Positions 62,568 through 64,000 of a stretch of 64,000 nucleotides of DNA are shown here, piece by piece. Every line of letters starts with the position of its first letter. Position 1 is the stretch's first letter. Under the pieces are notes generated by a model. That model worked only from the letters and a program-made list of their open reading frames with translations. It had not been told where the DNA came from and did not search any database. Origin of the DNA: Petrolisthes cinctipes (taxonomy: Eukaryota > Arthropoda > Malacostraca > Decapoda > Porcellanidae); assembly GCA_033782935.1 (NCBI GenBank), contig JAWQEG010000477.1:310001-374000 (forward strand), read 5' to 3'. Position numbers and translations under genes: made by a program.

Positions 62568-64000
62568 GTGTTAGAGTATTTTCAAAATACAGGCGAAAAA
62601 CATACTGAAAATCGATCTTTTAGGTGCTCAAAAGTCGATATGTGCATGCATCTTCTGTACCCGTTTATATCTCAAATTCTGGCCCTAAACACCCGAAAAT
62701 TCGATATTTTGGGGCCCCAGAAGCGATCTGTACATGCCTACTCCGTGTTAGAGTATTTTCAAAATTCAGGCCCAAAACATGCTGAAAATCGATATTTTTG
62801 GTGCCCAAAGTCAATATGTGCATGTATCTTCTGTACCCGTTTATATCTCAAATTCAGGCTCAAAACACCCGAAAATTCAATATTTTGGGGTCCCAGAAGC
62901 AATCTGTACATGCCTACTCAGTGCTAGAATATTTTCAAAATATAGGCTAAAAACATGCTAAAAATCGATCTTTTAGGTGCCAAAAAGTCGATATCTCAAA
63001 TTCAGTCCCAAAACACCCGAAAATTCGATATTTAGGGGTCCCAGAAGCGATCTGTACATGCCTACTCCGTGTTAGAGTATTTTCAAAATACATGCTCAAA
63101 ACATTCTGAAAATCGATCTTTTAGGTGCACAAAAGTCGATATGTGCATGCATCTTCAGTATCCGTTTATATCTCAAATTCAGGCTCAAAACACCCGAAAA
63201 TTCAATATTTTGGGGTCCCAGAAGCAATCTGTACATGCCTACACAGTGCTAGAATATTTTCAAAATATAGGCTAAAAACATGCTAAAAATCGATCTTTTA
63301 GGTGCCAAAAAGTCGATATCTCAAATTCAGTCCCAAAACACCCGAAAATTCGATATTTAGAGGTCACAGAAGGTATCTGTACATGCCTACTCCGTGATAG
63401 AGTATTTTCAAAATACAGGCCAAAAACATACTGAAAAATCGATCTTTTAGGTGCCCTAAAGTCGATATGTGCATGCATCTTCTGTACCCGTTTATATCTC
63501 AAATTCTGGCCCTAAACACCCGAAAATTCGATATTTTGGGGTCCCAGAAGCGATCTGTACATGCCTACTCCGTGTTAGAGTATTTTCAAAATACAGGCCC
63601 AAAACATGCTGAAAATCGATATTTTTGGTGCCCAAAGTCAATATGTGCATGTATCTTCTGTACCCGTTTATATCTCAAATTCAGGCTCAAAACACCCGAA
63701 AATTCAATATTTTGGGGTCCCAGAAGCAATCTGTACATGCCTACTCAGTCCTAGAATATTTTCAAAATATACGCTAAAAACATGCTAAAAATCGATCTTT
63801 TAGGTGCCAAAAAGTCGATATCTCAAATTCAGTCCCAAAACACCCGAAAATTCGATATTTAGGGGTCCCAGAAGCGATCTGTACATGCCTACTCCGTGTT
63901 GGAGTATTTTCAAAATACATGCTCAAAACATACTGAAAATCGATCTTTTAGTTGCACAAAAGTCGATATGTGCATGCATCTTCAGTACCCGTTTATATCT
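62568..64000 (+). repeat. Right-edge HOR block
   Basis: Heads fall at 62568, 62745, 62921, 63069, 63246, 63394, 63572, 63748 and 63896, the last monomer (c1) being cut by the window end. The c4 at 63394 is 178 bp because of one extra a (actgaaaaatcg) and has the head gtgatag. The monomer at 63572 joins a c2-type head (acaggcccaaaacatgctg) to a c5 body (atatttttgg). The following c3 has aaaatatacgct, the tag of the 1,151-bp unit. Confidence 0.86.

Larger units (their letters stand above)
1..64000 (+). repeat. Tandem satellite array (about 384 monomers, HOR-organised)
   Basis: The entire window is built from one satellite family in a single orientation. Each monomer starts with gtgttag or gtgctag followed by tattttcaaaat, and ends with ggtcccagaagc, atctgtacatg and ctac. 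Stepping from head to head gives spacings that are almost all 177, 176, 166 or 148 bp. About 130 of about 384 monomers are the 148-bp form. Both edges cut through a monomer, so neither array end is present. The sequence is A+T-rich by eye. Arrays of this size, homogeneity and higher-order structure are known from centromeres and pericentromeres of plants and animals; that location is inferred, because no kinetochore-chromatin data can be read from sequence. The family and species are not recognised. Confidence 0.97.

Noticed and set aside
1..64000. CRISPR-like array of direct repeats.
   Set aside because: There are no unique spacers. The whole period is repeated, monomers are 148-177 bp, and no cas-like gene is present.
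1..64000. Alpha satellite, or another named centromeric repeat.
   Set aside because: Length alone is similar (about 170 bp), but I do not recognise the sequence and cannot support any family or species name without a database search.
1..64000. A retroelement, rRNA spacer or tRNA-derived origin.
   Set aside because: No long terminal repeats, primer-binding sites, reverse transcriptase motifs, pol III A/B boxes or rRNA-like stretches were seen.

Overview
The whole 64 kb window is one uninterrupted, head-to-tail array of a single A+T-rich satellite family. I see no protein-coding gene, RNA gene, transposon, CRISPR array or unique flanking sequence. Both ends fall inside monomers, so the array continues beyond the window. 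Long, homogeneous, multi-kilobase higher-order repeats (HORs) of nucleosome-sized monomers are typical of eukaryotic centromeric or pericentromeric heterochromatin. I do not recognise the family and cannot name the organism.

I tracked the monomer head (gtgttag or gtgctag, then tattttcaaaat) by hand from end to end. This gave about 384 complete monomers plus two partial ones, mean about 167 bp. Five sequence classes recur. c1 (177 bp), c2 (176 bp), c4 (177 bp) and c5 (176 bp, often a 166-bp form c5d with a 10-bp deletion) are full length. c3 (148 bp) lacks a 29-bp internal box. The classes combine into modules c1-c2-c3 (501 bp), c4-c5-c3 (501 bp), c4-c5d-c3 (491 bp) and c1-c3 or c4-c3 (325 bp). 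The clearest HOR is the 992-bp hexamer c1-c2-c3-c4-c5d-c3.

Layout: 1-3.98 kb is a 2,199-bp 13-monomer unit in nearly two copies. About 2.9-13.4 kb is repeated at about 13.9-25.7 kb (offset 10,960 growing to 12,272 bp), and nearly all length differences between the copies are whole monomers. 25.8-38.4 kb holds canonical hexamers and a 4,342-bp unit repeated in tandem. 38.4-47.7 kb is a near-identical 4,639-bp tandem duplication. 47.0-48.7 kb has an 816-bp unit in tandem. 48.6-59.3 kb is a more irregular mixture with a 1,680-bp echo and a 1,002-bp duplication. 59.3-60.9 kb is a run of five 325-bp dimers, and 60.3-62.6 kb is a 1,151-bp tandem duplication.

The period therefore exists at nested scales (about 167, 325, 500, 992, 1,000-2,200, 4,300-4,600 and 11,000-12,000 bp), as expected from repeated unequal exchange or replication-based amplification. 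Nothing here supports a new gene system. The interest lies in the array architecture, the rule-like placement of the short monomer, and a conserved dyad that keeps its pairing between classes.
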